From a bacterium (GTDB taxonomy: Bacteria > Planctomycetota > J058 > JAJDCP01): 6,585 bases of DNA. The notes under the pieces are model-generated. The model did no database searches. It was not told where the DNA came from and saw only the letters and a program-made list of their open reading frames with translations. Below, piece by piece: positions 5,774-6,585 of this stretch (positions are counted from its first letter, which is position 1; each line of letters starts with the position of its first letter). The stretch is from assembly GCA_030428695.1 (NCBI GenBank), contig JAUIEM010000472.1, positions 1-6,585 on the forward strand. Reading direction: 5' to 3'. The position numbers and the translations under genes were made by a program.

Positions 5774-6159
5774 CCAGCAAGCGGGCCCGCATCGTCTACG
5801 CACTCACGGCGTCCGGCAAGGAGGCTTTCGCTGCCTGGGTCGCCGACGCCGGTCCCGAAGCGTGGGAGGACGAGGCCTTCGCCGCACGCATGGCGTTCTT
5901 CTCTCGCACCGATGCCGCCGTACGACTGCGCATCCTTGAAGGGCGCCGGGCTCGTATGGAAGAGCGCATGCGCCAACTCGAGCGCTCCATGCAACGCACG
6001 AACGAGCGCATGGATCTGTACGCCGAGCGACTCCAGCAGCACGGTGTCGAGGGCGCCGCGCGCGAGGTCACCTGGCTTGAAGAACTCATCGATATGGAAC
6101 GAGGCGCACGTCGGCGCCGCCGGGACACCCGGACAACGAAGGGAAATGGGAAGTCATGA
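5653..6159 (+). CDS. PadR-family transcriptional regulator, N terminus missing
   Basis: The frame holds 168 recognisable residues and ends at TGA 6157-6159. It begins within the winged helix-turn-helix: [27 protein letters not shown] (2-28) is the recognition-helix region of actinobacterial PadR proteins. [35 protein letters not shown] (37-71) is the wing and the start of the C-terminal part. [27 protein letters not shown] (80-106), with the following long helices to about 150, is the coiled-coil dimerisation region. The first 35-40 residues and the native start are absent, and the frame is open upstream only because it runs antiphase through helicase DNA. An internal GTG at 5770 is the first credible start but would skip the recognition helix. 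The stop overlaps the ino1 ATG (ATGA), so in the source organism it is probably co-transcribed with, and may control, inositol synthesis. Confidence 0.85.
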   Translation, partial: LLGPFRALSFGSRYPCLHRLTDRGLVEQVDTVDRADVGTVTSKRARIVYALTASGKEAFAAWVADAGPEAWEDEAFAARMAFFSRTDAAVRLRILEGRRARMEERMRQLERSMQRTNERMDLYAERLQQHGVEGAAREVTWLEELIDMERGARRRRRDTRTTKGNGKS

Positions 6160-6585
6160 CCGCACACGAGATTCGCGTGGCCATCGTGGGGGTGGGCAAC
6201 TGCGCCTCGTCGCTCGTCCAGGGTGTCGAGTACTACAAGGATGCCGATCCGGCATCGAAGGTGCCCGGACTCATGCATGTCGAATTCGGGCCCTACCACG
6301 TTCGCGATGTGAACTTCGTCGCGGCGTTCGACGTCGATTCCAAGAAGGTGGGCACTGATCTCGCGGACGCGATCGGGGCCTCGGAGAACAACACCATCAA
6401 GATGTGCGACGTACCCGCGACCGGTGTTGTCGTTCAACGCGGCCACACGCTCGACGGACTCGGCAAGTACTACCGCGAGACCATCGTCGAGTCCGAGTTG
6501 GAGCCAGTCGATGTCGTCGCCGCCCTGCGTGCGGCCAAGGTCGACGTGCTCGTGTGCTACCTACCCGTGGGCTCGGAGGATGCGG
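6156..6585 (+). CDS. ino1: Myo-inositol-1-phosphate synthase, N-terminal fragment; 3' end outside window
   Basis: This enzyme makes 1L-myo-inositol 1-phosphate from glucose 6-phosphate in an NAD-dependent isomerisation. In Actinobacteria the product feeds phosphatidylinositol and mycothiol synthesis. The 143 residues visible start [22 protein letters not shown] (6-27), with the dinucleotide-binding GVGNCASS. They continue with [21 protein letters not shown] (41-61), [21 protein letters not shown] (76-96), [14 protein letters not shown] (97-110) and [12 protein letters not shown] (130-141). All are characteristic of the short (about 360-residue) actinobacterial-type enzyme. The ATG overlaps the padR stop (ATGA), and purine-rich GAAGGGA (6138-6144) lies upstream. 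In Mycobacterium tuberculosis the ino1 gene Rv0046c is likewise next to a PadR-type gene, Rv0047c (from memory). The gene continues past the window edge, so completeness cannot be assessed. Confidence 0.95.
   Translation, partial: MTAHEIRVAIVGVGNCASSLVQGVEYYKDADPASKVPGLMHVEFGPYHVRDVNFVAAFDVDSKKVGTDLADAIGASENNTIKMCDVPATGVVVQRGHTLDGLGKYYRETIVESELEPVDVVAALRAAKVDVLVCYLPVGSEDA

Noticed and set aside
3527..6159. A natural helicase-PadR fusion protein
   Set aside because: The two coding regions are in different frames, and the helicase frame stops at 5773. The PadR part lacks its own N terminus, so this is a broken junction and not a fusion.

Overview
The window is high-GC bacterial DNA with every recognisable gene on the + strand. 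It appears to hold two unrelated pieces of genome joined near position 5650. The left piece (1 to about 5650) is very GC-rich, with roughly nine codons in ten ending in G or C in the helicase stretches I counted. It fits a GC-rich Gram-negative or deltaproteobacterium-like organism, but the sequence does not fix the taxon. The right piece (about 5650 to 6585) is clearly actinobacterial in gene content. Its GC3 is lower, about 83% by my hand count in the ino1 fragment.

Layout: (1) 2-424 is the C-terminal end of OleC, the ATP-dependent beta-lactone synthetase of long-chain olefin biosynthesis. (2) 425-749 has no gene. It holds an inverted hairpin element, three near-perfect direct copies of a 63-bp unit, and a decayed fourth copy ending at the oleD ribosome binding site. 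(3) 750-1736 is OleD, the NAD(P)H-dependent reductase that makes the beta-hydroxy acid used by OleC. (4) 1737-1948 has an AT-rich island and a possible 35-codon gene whose stop overlaps the next start (ATGA). (5) 1949-3433 encodes a 494-residue protein with a long Pro-rich disordered N-terminal half, a PVAPP x6 repeat, and a C-terminal region resembling DUF3320. (6) 3527 onward is a RapA/SNF2-type superfamily 2 helicase with all main ATPase motifs. Its reading frame is cut near 5650 and runs out of frame to a stop at 5773. (7) About 5653-6159 is a PadR-family regulator lacking its N-terminal part. (8) 6156-6585 is the N-terminal 143 residues of actinobacterial myo-inositol-1-phosphate synthase (Ino1), overlapping the padR stop by ATGA.

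How the genes work together: OleD reduces the 2-alkyl-3-keto acid made by OleA, and OleC closes the resulting hydroxy acid to a beta-lactone for OleB. oleA and oleB are not in the window. The small ORF, the DUF3320-like protein and the helicase look like a co-oriented DNA-transaction module, possibly defensive, and are the most novel part. PadR and Ino1 form a known actinobacterial pair. The helicase/PadR junction breaks both genes inside coding sequence with no visible mobile element, so an assembly chimera is the leading explanation.
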